A stretch of DNA of 64,000 nt from Ottowia flava. GTDB lineage: Bacteria; Pseudomonadota; Gammaproteobacteria; Burkholderiales; Burkholderiaceae_C. The stretch spans positions 62,001-126,000 of the forward strand of contig NZ_VRUA01000003.1 of NCBI RefSeq assembly GCF_008017535.1, given 5' to 3'. Below the pieces are notes generated by a model. That model did no database searches. It was not told where the DNA came from and saw only the letters and a program-made list of their open reading frames with translations. The position numbers and the translations under genes are program-made. Shown here piece after piece: positions 38,814-47,935 of this stretch; position 1 is the first letter of the stretch, and every line of letters begins with the position of its first letter.

Positions 38814-39230
38814 ATGGTGGTGGGCGGCTTCCTGGCGTCAGACCCCTCGCGCTGCGAGCGCATCGTGGGCGTCGGCTTCGGCATCGCGGCTGCCTTTGCG
38901 CTGGTGATGGCGCTGGCCGACTTCCCGCCGGTGGTGGTGCCGGTGCTCTTCGGCGCCATGGGCTTCGCCTCCGGCATCGCGGGGCCCTCGCGCGACCTGC
39001 TGGTCAAGCGCTCGACGCCGGCCAATGCCAGCGGGCGCGTGTACGGCGTGGTCTATGCGGGCCTGGACATCGGGCAAGCGGTGGCGCCGCTGATCTTCGG
39101 CCGCCTGATGGACGCGGGCCAGTACACCAGTGTGATCGTCGGCCTGGCGCTGGTGCAGGGCGTGCTGATCGCGAGCGCCTTCAATGTGCGCCGCGCCCGG
39201 CGCGAGGCGCTGCCGGCGGTGCCGGCCTGA
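38814..39230 (+). pseudogene. MFS transporter, C-terminal third only
   Basis: About 138 residues with four hydrophobic helices, including GFASGIAGPSRDLLVKR and GRVYGVVYAGLDIGQA, typical of the C-terminal half of major-facilitator drug/metabolite transporters. The N-terminal two thirds are absent; the break at about 38814 abuts the phosphatase fragment on the other strand. Confidence 0.8.
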
Positions 39231-39271
39231 TGCGCCGCGGCGGTCGCGACGCGCATCGCTTCCAAGCCAAA

Positions 39272-39325
39272 AGTGGGCCCAGCGCCCGCTGCTCCTGCGC
39301 GAGCCGCTATCTTTTTCGTAGCGTT
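39272..39325 (-). repeat. Dispersed AGCTGC/GCGCAG repeat, copy 7
   Basis: On the minus strand CGCTACGAAAAAGATAGCGGCTCGCGCAG: same hairpin-plus-GCGCAG layout as the core-genome copies. Its presence here suggests that this DNA also comes from a Comamonadaceae-like source. Confidence 0.55.
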
Positions 39326-39370
39326 TACGGGCGTGCGCAGCCGGACCGCTGCGCACCGGCGCGTTGACGC

Positions 39371-40132
39371 ATGGCCGACGGCGCGTCGCTCTACCTCCTC
39401 GTGGCGCTCGGTGCCGGCGTGGCCGGCTTCGTGCAGGGACTGTCGGGCTTCGCCTTCGGGCTGGTCGCGATGTCCTTCTGGGGCTGGGGGCCGGAGCCGC
39501 AGCTCGCCGCCGTGCTTTCCACCTTCGGCGCGCTCACCGGGCAGTTGATCGCTGCCGCCACCGTGCGCCGCGGCTTCGACTGGCGGGTGCTGCGGCCCTT
39601 CGTGGCCGGCGGGCTGCTCGGCGTCCCGCTGGGCGTGTGGCTGCTGCCCCGGCTGGACATCGTGATCTTCAAGGCCTGCCTGGGCGGGCTGCTCGTGCCC
39701 TGGTGCCTGGCGATGCTGTTCGCGCGCAACCTGCCGCAGGTGCGCTGGGGCGGGCGGCTGGCCGACGCGGTGTCGGGCCTGCTGGGCGGCATCTGCGGCG
39801 GCGTGGGCGGCTTCACCGGGCCCATCCCCACGCTGTGGTGCACCCTGCGCGGCATGGCGCGCGACGCGCAGCGCTCGGTGATCCAGAACTTCAACCTGGC
39901 CATGCTGGCCGTCGCCTTCACGCTGCAGGTCAGCGCGGGCAACGTCACGGTGCGCATGCTGCCGCTGCTCGCGGTGGTCGCGGTGTGCGTGCTGGTGCCG
40001 GTGCTGCTGGGCGCGCGCCTGTACATCGGGCTGAGCGAGCTGGCCTTCCGCCGCATCGTGCTGGGGCTGCTCACGGTGTCGGGGCTGGCGCTGCTGGTGT
40101 CGTCGGTGCCCGTGCTGCTGCATCGCGGCTGA
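39371..40132 (+). CDS. TauE/SafE-family (TSUP) permease
   Basis: A 253-aa membrane protein with about eight helices in two repeats; GFVQGLSGFAFGLV near residue 18 and GICGGVGGFTGP near 138 are the paired TSUP motifs. Family members export sulfite, sulfoacetate or related organic anions. No neighbour identifies the substrate. Confidence 0.88.
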   Translation: MADGASLYLLVALGAGVAGFVQGLSGFAFGLVAMSFWGWGPEPQLAAVLSTFGALTGQLIAAATVRRGFDWRVLRPFVAGGLLGVPLGVWLLPRLDIVIFKACLGGLLVPWCLAMLFARNLPQVRWGGRLADAVSGLLGGICGGVGGFTGPIPTLWCTLRGMARDAQRSVIQNFNLAMLAVAFTLQVSAGNVTVRMLPLLAVVAVCVLVPVLLGARLYIGLSELAFRRIVLGLLTVSGLALLVSSVPVLLHRG

Positions 40133-40153
40133 ACCGGAACGCACAATCCGCCC

Positions 40154-40624
40154 ATGACCGCGACCCAACAGTACTGGCTGATGAAGTCCGAGCCCGACGA
40201 GTGCTCGATCGACGACGCGCTGGCGGCGCCGCAGCGCACCGTGCCCTGGACCGGCGTGCGCAACTACCAGGCGAGCAACTTCATGCGCGACGCCATGCAC
40301 ATCGGCGACGGCGTGCTGTTCTATCACTCGAGCTGTCCCGAGCCGGGCATCGCCGGCATCGCGCGCGTCGCGTCGGGTGTGAAGCCGGATCCGACCCAGT
40401 TCGAGCCGGACTCGCCTTACTTCGACCCGAAGTCGAAAGCCGACGATCCACGCTGGCTGCTGCTCGACGTGCAGGCCCTGCGCAAGACGCGCCTGCTGGG
40501 CCTGCCCGAATTGCGCACCGTGCCCGCGCTGGCCGGCATGCGGCTGCTGCAGCGGGGCAACCGGCTGTCGATCACGCCGGTGACGGCCGAGGAATGGGCC
40601 GTGATCGAGGGCCTGCTGCGCTGA
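40154..40624 (+). CDS. EVE domain protein
   Basis: A 156-aa protein that is one EVE domain (PUA-like), from YWLMKSEPDE through WTGVRNYQASNFMR and GVLFYHSSC. EVE domains read modified bases; this stand-alone, THYN1-like form is common in proteobacteria. Exact role unknown. Confidence 0.92.
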   Translation: MTATQQYWLMKSEPDECSIDDALAAPQRTVPWTGVRNYQASNFMRDAMHIGDGVLFYHSSCPEPGIAGIARVASGVKPDPTQFEPDSPYFDPKSKADDPRWLLLDVQALRKTRLLGLPELRTVPALAGMRLLQRGNRLSITPVTAEEWAVIEGLLR

Positions 40625-40666
40625 TCTGGATGCGCCGCTGAAGAAGGGCCGCGGCGCACTGGTGTT

Positions 40667-41398
40667 TCAGCGGCCGCGGCCTGCCACCAGTTTCATCCCG
40701 GGCATCAGCTCGGCCGCCAGTTCGGGGCGTTCGAGCGCGTAGTCGAGGTTCATACGGGCGATCTCGACGTGCTCCTCGCCCAGGGCCTGTGCCCGCGAGC
40801 CCTGGCCGCGCTCGATCGCCTGCACCAGCGCGTGGTGGGTGCGGTGGGCCTGCTGCATCCATTGCTGGCCCTCGCGCATCGACGACTGCATGGGCAGCAT
40901 GGCGCTGGGTGCCGCGAAGGGCTGGCTGTCGAGCATCTCCATGATGCGCCGCACCGACGCGTTGCCGCAGCCCTGGATGATGATGGCGTGGAAGCGGTCG
41001 TTCATCTCCACATAGCCGGCGTAATCGTCCAGCTCCATGGTGGGCTTGTTCACGACCTTGTCGCCCGCGTCCAGGCACTCGTGCAACTCGCGCAGCAACT
41101 GTCGGGGCGCGCCGTCCTCGGCGAGCAGGCGGGCCGCGAAGCCCTCGATGACACCCCGAACGCGGATCGCATCCGCGATTTCCTGCGAGGTGAAGCGCCG
41201 CATCTGGTAGCCACCGGCGGGGGAGGGCTCGATCAGGCCCTCGTGTTCCAGGCTGGCGAGCGCGAGGCGCACCGGCGTGCGTGAGGCGCCCAGCTTTTCG
41301 GCCAGGGGGATCTCTGCGAGCCGCTCGCCAGGGCCGAACTCACCCTTGAGGATCAGGTCGCGCAGTTGAACCAGGACACGTGACTGTTGGGAATCCAT
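40667..41398 (-). CDS. GntR-family regulator, FCD subfamily
   Basis: A 243-aa regulator: winged helix (about 1-70, GERLAEIPLAEKLGASRTPVR) and an all-alpha FCD effector domain (80-220). FCD members sense small carboxylic acids and repress catabolic operons. It points away from the Rieske operon at 43231, with an IS110 element in between. The repeated ATGCAT boxes at 43166-43205 are candidate binding sites. Start at 41398 is set by the HTH. Confidence 0.88.
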   Translation of the reverse strand: MDSQQSRVLVQLRDLILKGEFGPGERLAEIPLAEKLGASRTPVRLALASLEHEGLIEPSPAGGYQMRRFTSQEIADAIRVRGVIEGFAARLLAEDGAPRQLLRELHECLDAGDKVVNKPTMELDDYAGYVEMNDRFHAIIIQGCGNASVRRIMEMLDSQPFAAPSAMLPMQSSMREGQQWMQQAHRTHHALVQAIERGQGSRAQALGEEHVEIARMNLDYALERPELAAELMPGMKLVAGRGR

Positions 41399-41599
41399 GG
41401 CTCTTGTATGGATGCCTCCCGGCAATGAGTAGTAACCCGCATCGCTGTGTGAAGAAGTCGGCTGCTGCCTTGTATCCGGCCTGTGGTATGGGTGCTGGGT
41501 TGCCCCTGCGGCCCACTGGCCCCGATGTAATCCGCTGACGAGCGCCTCATCTCCTTGACGGACTGTTGAAGTCCTGCAAGCCATTCAGGTTTGGCTCGT

Positions 41600-42990
41600 C
41601 CCGGTCTGACCTGTTTCACATCACTTCGCGTGTCGCTGCCTCATCGCCTTCAAAGGCTCACATACCCTTTCTTGGGTTGGGTTGATATTCAGCTACCTGC
41701 ATCACGCCGCTTGCCGCCTGATGCTCTGGTAGCCCCGTTGGTAGTCCTGTTGCCGGGCCGTCACGGCCCAGATCGTTCGGGCCATCTTGGCCGCCTGCGC
41801 CACGATCACGACGTTGGCCGGCCTCCTGCCCTTGAGTTGCTCCAGCCACGGCCCAGGCTCCTTGGCATGCGTGAGCACCGAGCGCGCGCCGTGGATGAGC
41901 AAGGTGCGCAAGTAGGTGTCGCCCCGTTTGGAGATGCCCAGCAGATTGACCCGCCCGCCCGTGCCGCGCTGTTTGGGCACCAGGCCCAGCCAGGCGCAGA
42001 ACTCGCGCGCCGACTTGAATGCCTTGGCCTGTCCCATCGTGGCGATCGCCGCGGTGGCCGTCAGCAGACCCACGCCCGGTATTTGCGCCACGCGCCTCAT
42101 GTCCGTGTCAGTGCGCAGGACTGCGGTAAGCCGCACTTCCACGGCCTTGATGTCCGCGCCCAGTTGCTTGATGCGCTGCACCTGCTCGCGCAGGCTGTCG
42201 GCGACGTACTGCGGCATGGAATTGGCCAACGATTCCAAGGTGGCCTCGATCTCGCTGAACAGCGCATTCCTGCCTCGCGCGAACGTCGCACCAAACTCGT
42301 AGAGCAGGCCGCGCAGCGCATTGATCTGCATGACTTTCATCTTCATGAGCATCTCGCGCTGGCGGTGCAAGGTCAGCGTGGCCTGCTGCGCCAGGGTTTT
42401 CATGCCCACGAACTTGGTGCCCGGCTGCTGTACCGCCAGCCAGATGGCCCGTGCGTCGGTGGCGTCGGTCTTGTTGCCACTCACGAAGGGGCGCACGGCC
42501 TTGGCGTGGATCAGCCGCACGGTGTGGCCTTGCGCCGTCAGCTCTCGCGCCCAGTGGTGCGCGCCGCCGCAGGCTTCGATGCCGATGACACACGGCGCAC
42601 GGTTGGCAAAGTGCTCCAGCACCTTGGCCCGCTTGAGCTGCAGGTTGACGATCTCGCCCGTGGCCATGTCCACGCTGTGGAGCTGGAACACGCTCTTGGC
42701 GATGTCCAGGCCGATGACTTGCAGCCCACCCATCTGGCCGATGATTTGTCCTGCGCCTTGTGCTGAATTACGATGCATGACGGAGCCTTGCTGGTGTTTG
42801 TGAAGACCTCGGTCTATCACGCCATGGGCACTTTGATGCCGTATCCAGTCGAGGCTCCACCTTGTCCTGCGGACAAACCAGCTTCCCGCAACGGCTACGC
42901 TGATCATCTCCGAGCTCCTGCTGCGATCGACTTCCCCGTGGGGAGGGAGGCATCCATTACATCTCCTTGTATGCAGTAATCGAAGCAAAT
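41600..42990 (-). mobile_element. IS110-family insertion sequence (borders approximate)
   Basis: The transposase at 41702-42778 and about 100 to 200 bases on each side. IS110 elements lack clear terminal repeats, and neither border can be fixed from one copy. The flanks 41399-41701 and 42779-43039 hold no other gene that I can see. Confidence 0.5.
41702..42778 (-). CDS. IS110-family transposase
   Basis: A 358-aa DEDD transposase. N-terminal RuvC-like domain with Asp in IGLDIAKSVF, Glu in GIEACGGAHHWA, and the Asp pair in GNKTDATDAR. C-terminal Transposase_20 domain with QIPGVGLLTATA and the conserved Ser region. The start ATG at 42778 has the usual N-terminus for this group. It looks intact. 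Confidence 0.92.
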   Translation of the reverse strand: MHRNSAQGAGQIIGQMGGLQVIGLDIAKSVFQLHSVDMATGEIVNLQLKRAKVLEHFANRAPCVIGIEACGGAHHWARELTAQGHTVRLIHAKAVRPFVSGNKTDATDARAIWLAVQQPGTKFVGMKTLAQQATLTLHRQREMLMKMKVMQINALRGLLYEFGATFARGRNALFSEIEATLESLANSMPQYVADSLREQVQRIKQLGADIKAVEVRLTAVLRTDTDMRRVAQIPGVGLLTATAAIATMGQAKAFKSAREFCAWLGLVPKQRGTGGRVNLLGISKRGDTYLRTLLIHGARSVLTHAKEPGPWLEQLKGRRPANVVIVAQAAKMARTIWAVTARQQDYQRGYQSIRRQAA

Positions 42991-43139
42991 TCTAGGCGGG
43001 TCGTCTGGTGTACGCATGAATCGATCTCTGGCGCGGATCATGCATGCATCAGCAAGCGAAAGACGCACCGAGCGGCGACTTTTTCCTCATTTAGTGCAGC
43101 ATGTTCCGAATCAGTGCATTGATTCTCCACAAAAAATTG

Positions 43140-43205
43140 TTGACCCGATGCCATATTTCACGACAATGCATCCCAATGCATCCCAATGCATACAACTGAA
43201 TGCAT
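43140..43205 (+). promoter_or_regulatory. Promoter with an array of ATGCAT operator boxes
   Basis: TTGACC (43140-43145) with GACAAT (43162-43167) at 16 bp is a plausible promoter. ATGCAT boxes lie at 43166, 43176, 43186 and 43200. The first three form direct repeats of ATGCATCCCA with a 10-bp period. An upstream ATGCATGCAT (43040-43049) and a TGCATTGA (43115), the latter repeated at 43201, add to the pattern. The first box overlaps the -10, which suits repression. Confidence 0.6.
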
Positions 43206-43230
43206 TGACTGAAAGGCTTGGAGCTTCACG

Positions 43231-44553
43231 ATGATCAGCGCCGAACAAAACGACCTCATCACCCGCGCTGGACGCGGCACGCCCGCCGGCACCCTGCTGC
43301 GCTGCTACTGGCAGCCCGTGGCCCTGTCCGAGGAGTTGCGCGGCCCGCGCCCGCTGCGGCCGGTGCAGCTCATGGGCCAGCATTTCGTGCTGTTCCGCGA
43401 CGAGTCCGGCCGGGTCGGCCTGCTCGATCGTGACTGCCCCCACCGCGGCGCCGACCTGGCCTACGGCCGGCTCGAAAACGGCGGCCTGCGCTGCGCCTTC
43501 CACGGCTGGCTGTTCGATGCCACCGGCCAATGCCTCGAGACGCCGGCCGAGCCGGCGGGCAGCAAGCTGTGCACGCGCATCCGCCAGGGCGCCTACCCGG
43601 TGGTGGAGAAGAGCGGCATCGTCTTTGCGTACATCGGCGAGGGCGAGCCCCCCGCCTTTCCCGAGTTCGACTGCTTCGTCGCGCCCGACAGCCACACTTT
43701 CGCGTTCAAGGGACTGTGGGAGTGCAATTGGCTGCAGGCGCTCGAGGTGGGCATGGACCCGGCGCATGCCTCCTTCCTGCACCGCTTCTACGAGGACGAG
43801 GACACCTCCGAGAGCTACGGCAAGCAGTTCCGCGGTGCCTCGGCCGACTCCGAACTGGCCATCACGCAGGTGCTGCGCGAATACGACCGGCCCGACATCG
43901 CCGCGGAGCCGGCGCCGTACGGCATGAAGCTGACCACGCTGCGCAAGCTCTCCGAGCAGCAGACGCACGTGCGCGTGACCAACGTCGTCTTTCCGCAGGC
44001 CTTCGTGATCCCGATGAGTTCGGAGATGACGATTTCGCAGTGGCACGTGCCGGTCGACGACACGCATTGCTACTGGTACGCGATCTTCACCAGCTTCTCC
44101 GGCCCGGTGGACAAGGAACAGATGCGCGAGCAGCGCCTGCAGACCATCGAGCTGCCGCTGTACACCTCGCGCAAGAACAAGCGCAACGAGTACGGCTACA
44201 GCGTCGAGGAGCAGCTGACCCAGACCTACACCGGCATGGGCCAGGACATCAACGTGCACGACCAGTGGGCCTGCGAATCGATGGGGCCGATCCAGGACCG
44301 CACCCGCGAGCACCTCGGCACGACCGATAAGGGCATCATGCTGTACCGCCGGATGCTGGTGAAAGCCATCGAGGCGGCGCAGGCGGGCGAAGCCGTGCCG
44401 ATGCAACCCACGGCCGAGGACGCCGGCACCCTGACCGGTCCGCCGTCGATCGACGGCGTGGCGGCCGCCGACAGGGCGGCCAGCTACTGCGAAGAGGCCG
44501 ACCGGGCCCGGCGGCAGGCTTCGGACTGGGCCTCGGCCCGCCTGGCGGCCTGA
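43231..44553 (+). CDS. Rieske-type oxygenase, phthalate-dioxygenase-like alpha subunit
   Basis: A 440-aa oxygenase. Rieske 2Fe-2S domain with Cys69/His71 (CPHRGA) and Cys88/His91 (CAFHGW); mononuclear iron site with Asp176, His179 and His184 (DPAHASFLH). It belongs to the single-subunit group that includes phthalate 4,5-dioxygenase, LigX-type demethylases and other O/N-demethylases. The operon supplies a ferredoxin (46194) and a ferredoxin reductase, now broken (46517). Substrate cannot be read from sequence; the GS-like partner hints at an amine or amide-linked compound. Confidence 0.88.
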   Translation: MISAEQNDLITRAGRGTPAGTLLRCYWQPVALSEELRGPRPLRPVQLMGQHFVLFRDESGRVGLLDRDCPHRGADLAYGRLENGGLRCAFHGWLFDATGQCLETPAEPAGSKLCTRIRQGAYPVVEKSGIVFAYIGEGEPPAFPEFDCFVAPDSHTFAFKGLWECNWLQALEVGMDPAHASFLHRFYEDEDTSESYGKQFRGASADSELAITQVLREYDRPDIAAEPAPYGMKLTTLRKLSEQQTHVRVTNVVFPQAFVIPMSSEMTISQWHVPVDDTHCYWYAIFTSFSGPVDKEQMREQRLQTIELPLYTSRKNKRNEYGYSVEEQLTQTYTGMGQDINVHDQWACESMGPIQDRTREHLGTTDKGIMLYRRMLVKAIEAAQAGEAVPMQPTAEDAGTLTGPPSIDGVAAADRAASYCEEADRARRQASDWASARLAA

Positions 44554-44554
44554 G

Positions 44555-46003
44555 ATGAGCGCCTTTGCCGAACGCTTCGGTCTCTGGAGCGACGAACAAC
44601 AGGCCCAGGCGAGCGAGATCGTCGGGCGCATCGACGCCGGCGAGCTCGACGTCCTTCGCTTCGCCTGGGCCGACCAGCACGGCGTGCTGCGCGGCAAGAC
44701 CCTGGTGGCGGAAGCGGCGCGCGGGGCGCTGGCGCGTGGCGTGAACCTCACGACCACGCTGCTGGCCAAGGACACGTCGCACCGCTCGGTGTTCCCGGTC
44801 TTCTCGGCCGGCGGCGGCTTCGCGCTCGAAGGGCTGCAGGGCGGCGCCGACTTCACGGTCCTGGCCGACCCGTCCACCTTCCGCATGCTGCCCTGGGCGC
44901 CCCGCACGGGCTGGGTCCTGTGCGATGCGTTCATGAAGAACGGCCGGCGCTGCCCCTTCGACACCCGGCAGATCCTGCGGCGCGCGATCGACCGGCTCGC
45001 GTCGCGCGGCCTGGAATTCGTGGCAGGGCTGGAGGTCGAGTTCCACGTGTTCAAGCTCGACGATGCGCAGATGCGCCTGGCCGATGCGGGACAGCCGGGC
45101 ACGCCGCCGGCCGTGTCGCTGCTCACGCACGGCCACCAGTACCTGACCGAGCTGCGCTACGACCGCGTGGATGGGCTCATGGAGCTGCTGCGCACCCAAC
45201 TGCAGGCGCTGGGCCTGCCGCTGCACTCGCTGGAGATCGAGTTCGGCCCCAGCCAGTTCGAGCTGGTGTTCGGCCCCACGGTGGGCATGGCGCCTGCCGA
45301 CACGATGGTGCTGCTGCGCAGCGCGATCAAGCAAATCTGCCAGCGCCACGGCTACCACGCCACCTTCATGTGCCGTCCACGCATTCCCAGCGTCATGTCC
45401 AGCGGCTGGCACCTGCACCAGTCGCTGCGCCATGCGAAGGGCGGCGACAACGCGTTCATGCCCGACGCGAACGGTGACGCTGCACTCCCGCTGAGTCCGC
45501 TCGGCATGCAGTACCTCGCGGGCCTGAAGGCCCATGCTCGCGGTGCCGCGGCGCTGGCGAGCCCGACGTTGAACGGCTATCGCCGCTACCGGCCGTTCTC
45601 GCTCGCGCCCGATCGCGCCATCTGGGCGCAGGACAACCGTGGCGCCATGCTGCGCGTGCTCGGCGCGCCGGGCGACAGCGCTTCGCGCATCGAGAACCGC
45701 ATCGGCGAGCCGACCGCCAATCCCTACCTGTACCTCGCCTCGCAGATCTTCTCGGGGCTGGATGGCGTCGAGCGCGGGCTGGACCCCGGGCCGTCGGCCG
45801 ACGCGCCCTACGAAACCCCGGCGGAGGAGCTTCCACGGACGCTCGACGCCGCGCTGGCGGCCTTGCAGGCGGATGCCGAACTGGTGGAGGGGCTGGGACG
45901 GCACTTCGTCGACTACTACTGCCACATCAAGCAGGCCGAGATCGCGCGCTTCAACCTCGAAGTCACCGAGTGGGAGCACCGCGAGTACTTCGACATGTTC
46001 TGA
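44555..46003 (+). CDS. Glutamine-synthetase-like ligase
   Basis: A 482-aa protein of the glutamine synthetase superfamily. Metal and ATP ligands are present in GLEVEFHVF (near 163), EIEFGPSQFE (near 228), SGWHLHQS (near 287), AQDNRGAMLRV and RIENRIGE (near 391). The N-terminal beta-grasp part is degenerate compared with GlnA. Such relatives gamma-glutamylate amines (aniline, isopropylamine, ethanolamine, putrescine). It starts 1 base after the Rieske stop, so the two are coupled. Confidence 0.85.
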   Translation: MSAFAERFGLWSDEQQAQASEIVGRIDAGELDVLRFAWADQHGVLRGKTLVAEAARGALARGVNLTTTLLAKDTSHRSVFPVFSAGGGFALEGLQGGADFTVLADPSTFRMLPWAPRTGWVLCDAFMKNGRRCPFDTRQILRRAIDRLASRGLEFVAGLEVEFHVFKLDDAQMRLADAGQPGTPPAVSLLTHGHQYLTELRYDRVDGLMELLRTQLQALGLPLHSLEIEFGPSQFELVFGPTVGMAPADTMVLLRSAIKQICQRHGYHATFMCRPRIPSVMSSGWHLHQSLRHAKGGDNAFMPDANGDAALPLSPLGMQYLAGLKAHARGAAALASPTLNGYRRYRPFSLAPDRAIWAQDNRGAMLRVLGAPGDSASRIENRIGEPTANPYLYLASQIFSGLDGVERGLDPGPSADAPYETPAEELPRTLDAALAALQADAELVEGLGRHFVDYYCHIKQAEIARFNLEVTEWEHREYFDMF

Positions 46004-46009
46004 GTGAAT

Positions 46010-46190
46010 GATGAATCCCCCAGTCTCCGCGCTGCGCGCTCCGCCAACCCCCTTCCGCTGCGCGAAGGGGGCGCACCCAGCGGCCTGGCAGAGCCAGTTC
46101 CGCGGGTGCCCTGGCATGGCCTGCTCCGCGGCCTTCGGCACCGCGCCATGCGAGGCGACGCCGAGCCTGCGCAAGCGACATCCCTCAACA
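46010..46190. repeat. Complex palindromic intergenic repeat
   Basis: The 190-base gap is filled by hairpins: CCCCCTTC (46048-46055) with GAAGGGGG (46064-46071), then CTGGC/GCCAG (46085-46097), with further GCGG/CCGC pairs. I associate this kind of sequence with multi-copy intergenic elements of Variovorax- and Acidovorax-like genomes. No gene is seen. Confidence 0.5.
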
Positions 46191-46193
46191 TAA

Positions 46194-46517
46194 ATGCCCA
46201 CGATCCACTACATCCTCAAGGACGGCAGCACGCGCAGCGTCGAGGCCAAGCTCGGCGCCAGCGTGATGGAGACCGCCATCCAGCACAACATCCGCGGCAT
46301 CGACGCCGAGTGCGGCGGCAGTTGCTCGTGCGCGACCTGCCACGTCTATGTCGACGAGGCCTTCGTCGACCGGCTGACGCCGCCGGACGAGATGGAAGAC
46401 GAACTGCTGGACGGCACGGCCAGCGAGCGCGCGCCCAACAGCAGGCTCAGCTGCCAGATCCCGTTGACAGCGGAACTCGACGGCCTCACCGTGCGCGTGC
46501 CGGAGACGCAGGTCTGA
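46194..46517 (+). CDS. 2Fe-2S ferredoxin (adrenodoxin/putidaredoxin type)
   Basis: A 107-aa ferredoxin with ligands Cys40, Cys46, Cys49 and Cys87 (CGGSCSCATC; LSCQI), the pattern of vertebrate-type ferredoxins that serve P450s and single-subunit Rieske oxygenases. It is the probable electron donor for the oxygenase at 43231. Its stop overlaps the next start (TGATG). Confidence 0.93.
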   Translation: MPTIHYILKDGSTRSVEAKLGASVMETAIQHNIRGIDAECGGSCSCATCHVYVDEAFVDRLTPPDEMEDELLDGTASERAPNSRLSCQIPLTAELDGLTVRVPETQV

Positions 46518-47131
46518 TGGCCGATGCGCTGGTCATCGTCGGTGCGTCCTATGCCGGGGTGCAGCTCGCGGCCTCTGCGCGAGAGCTGGGCTTCGAGGCG
46601 CCGATCGTGCTGCTCGGCGACGAGCGCCACGCGCCGTACCAGCGGCCGCCGCTGTCCAAGGGCCTGCTCGCCGGCAAGACCGCCGCCGACCAGCTCGCAC
46701 TGCGCGGCCCGGACTTCTATGCCCAGCAGGCGATCGAGCTGCGCCTGGGCACAAGGGCCACGGGCGTCGATCTCTCGTCGCAGCGTGTGCACCTGGCCGA
46801 CGGCAGCGAACTGGACTACGGCTGGCTCGCCTTCGCCACCGGTGCGCGTTGCCGGCCGCTGGCCGTGCCCGGCGCCGATCTCCAGGGCGTGCACGAGTTG
46901 CGAACGCTGGACGACGCCATCGCCGTGCAGGCTGCGCTGGGCCGCAGCCGGCGGGCCTGCGTGATCGGCGGCGGATTCATCGGGCTGGAAGTTGCGGCGG
47001 CGCTGACGGCGGCGGGCGCGAGCGTCACCGTGGTCGAGGGTCAGCCGCGCCTCCTCGCACGCAGCTTAGAGGCAGCGCCTCAAGCGCAAATCAACGCTGG
47101 GGAGCGGAAGAAGAAACATGGAACTGATTGA
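46517..47131 (+). pseudogene. Ferredoxin reductase, truncated
   Basis: The first 185 or so residues are a good FAD-dependent ferredoxin reductase: FAD-binding VGASYAGVQLA, the [10 protein letters not shown] segment and the NAD-binding [10 protein letters not shown]. At about 47072 homology stops; the frame continues into unrelated sequence and ends at 47131. The NAD domain end and the interface domain are missing, so the product should be inactive. The related intact copy at 53457 may replace it. Confidence 0.85.
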
Positions 47132-47909
47132 CAACATCACCCGTTTGCTGGGTGACGACATCAAAGCGACGCTGAAGCCCAAGTCACGGCTCAAGATCGC
47201 CGCCTCGTGCTTCTCGATGTACGCCTTCGAGGCCTTGAAGGCCGAGCTGGAGAAGATCGACGAACTCAGCTTCATCTTCACCTCGCCCACTTTTACGGTC
47301 AGCGAGGTCACCGACAAGATTCGCAAAGAGCGCAAGGAATTCCACATCCCCAAGCTCGACCGCGAGCGCAGCCTGTACGGCAGCGAATTCGAGATTCAAC
47401 TGCGCAATAAGCTGACCCAACGCGCCATCGCCAAGGAGTGCGCTGACTGGATGCGCCGCAAGGCCCGATTCAAGAGCAACCGCATCAAGGCCCCCATGCA
47501 GCCTTTCGCCGTTGTGCAGGCCAACGGGACAGATACCGCCTACATGCCGCTCCACGGCTTCACGGCAGTGGACTTGGGCTATCAGCAAGGCAACGCGGTG
47601 TCCAACCTCGTCAACAAGATGGACGAGCCCGCCTTTGCCGCCACCTACCTCAGCCTGTTCGACCAGATTTGGAACGACCCCGAGAAGCTAGAGGACGTGA
47701 CTGCGCAGATTTGCGAACACATCGCCTCGGTGTACCAGGAGAACTCGCCCGAGAGCATCTACTTCTTGATGCTCTACAACATCTTCAACGAGTTCCTGGA
47801 CGAGATCGACGAAGACGTACTACCCAACGACTGCACCGGCTACCAAGACACGCTGAGCTGGAACAAGCTCTTCAACTGTAGGCGGCCCCCTTATGGGGAG
47901 GCGACATAA
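47118..47909 (+). pseudogene. N-terminal fragment of a large PLD/helicase protein
   Basis: About 253 residues match the N-terminal region (PLD-like nuclease domain and linker, ending near YQDTLSWNKLFN) of DEAD/DEAH helicases often found on integrative elements. In the full protein a glutamine-rich motif and Walker A (SVGLGKT) follow directly; here the frame leaves homology at about 47876 and stops at 47909. GGAGCGGAAGAAG upstream is its original ribosome site. Confidence 0.7.
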
Positions 47910-47935
47910 AGAGCTTGCATGGCGGATGCAGCTCC

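Noticed and set aside
43166-43205. Short CRISPR-like array
   Set aside because: Units are only 10 bp with 6-bp palindromes, too short for repeats and spacers; an operator array explains it better.
46048-46097. Terminator between the GS-like gene and the ferredoxin gene
   Set aside because: Hairpins are strong but not followed by U-tracts, and the sequence looks like a multi-copy intergenic repeat.
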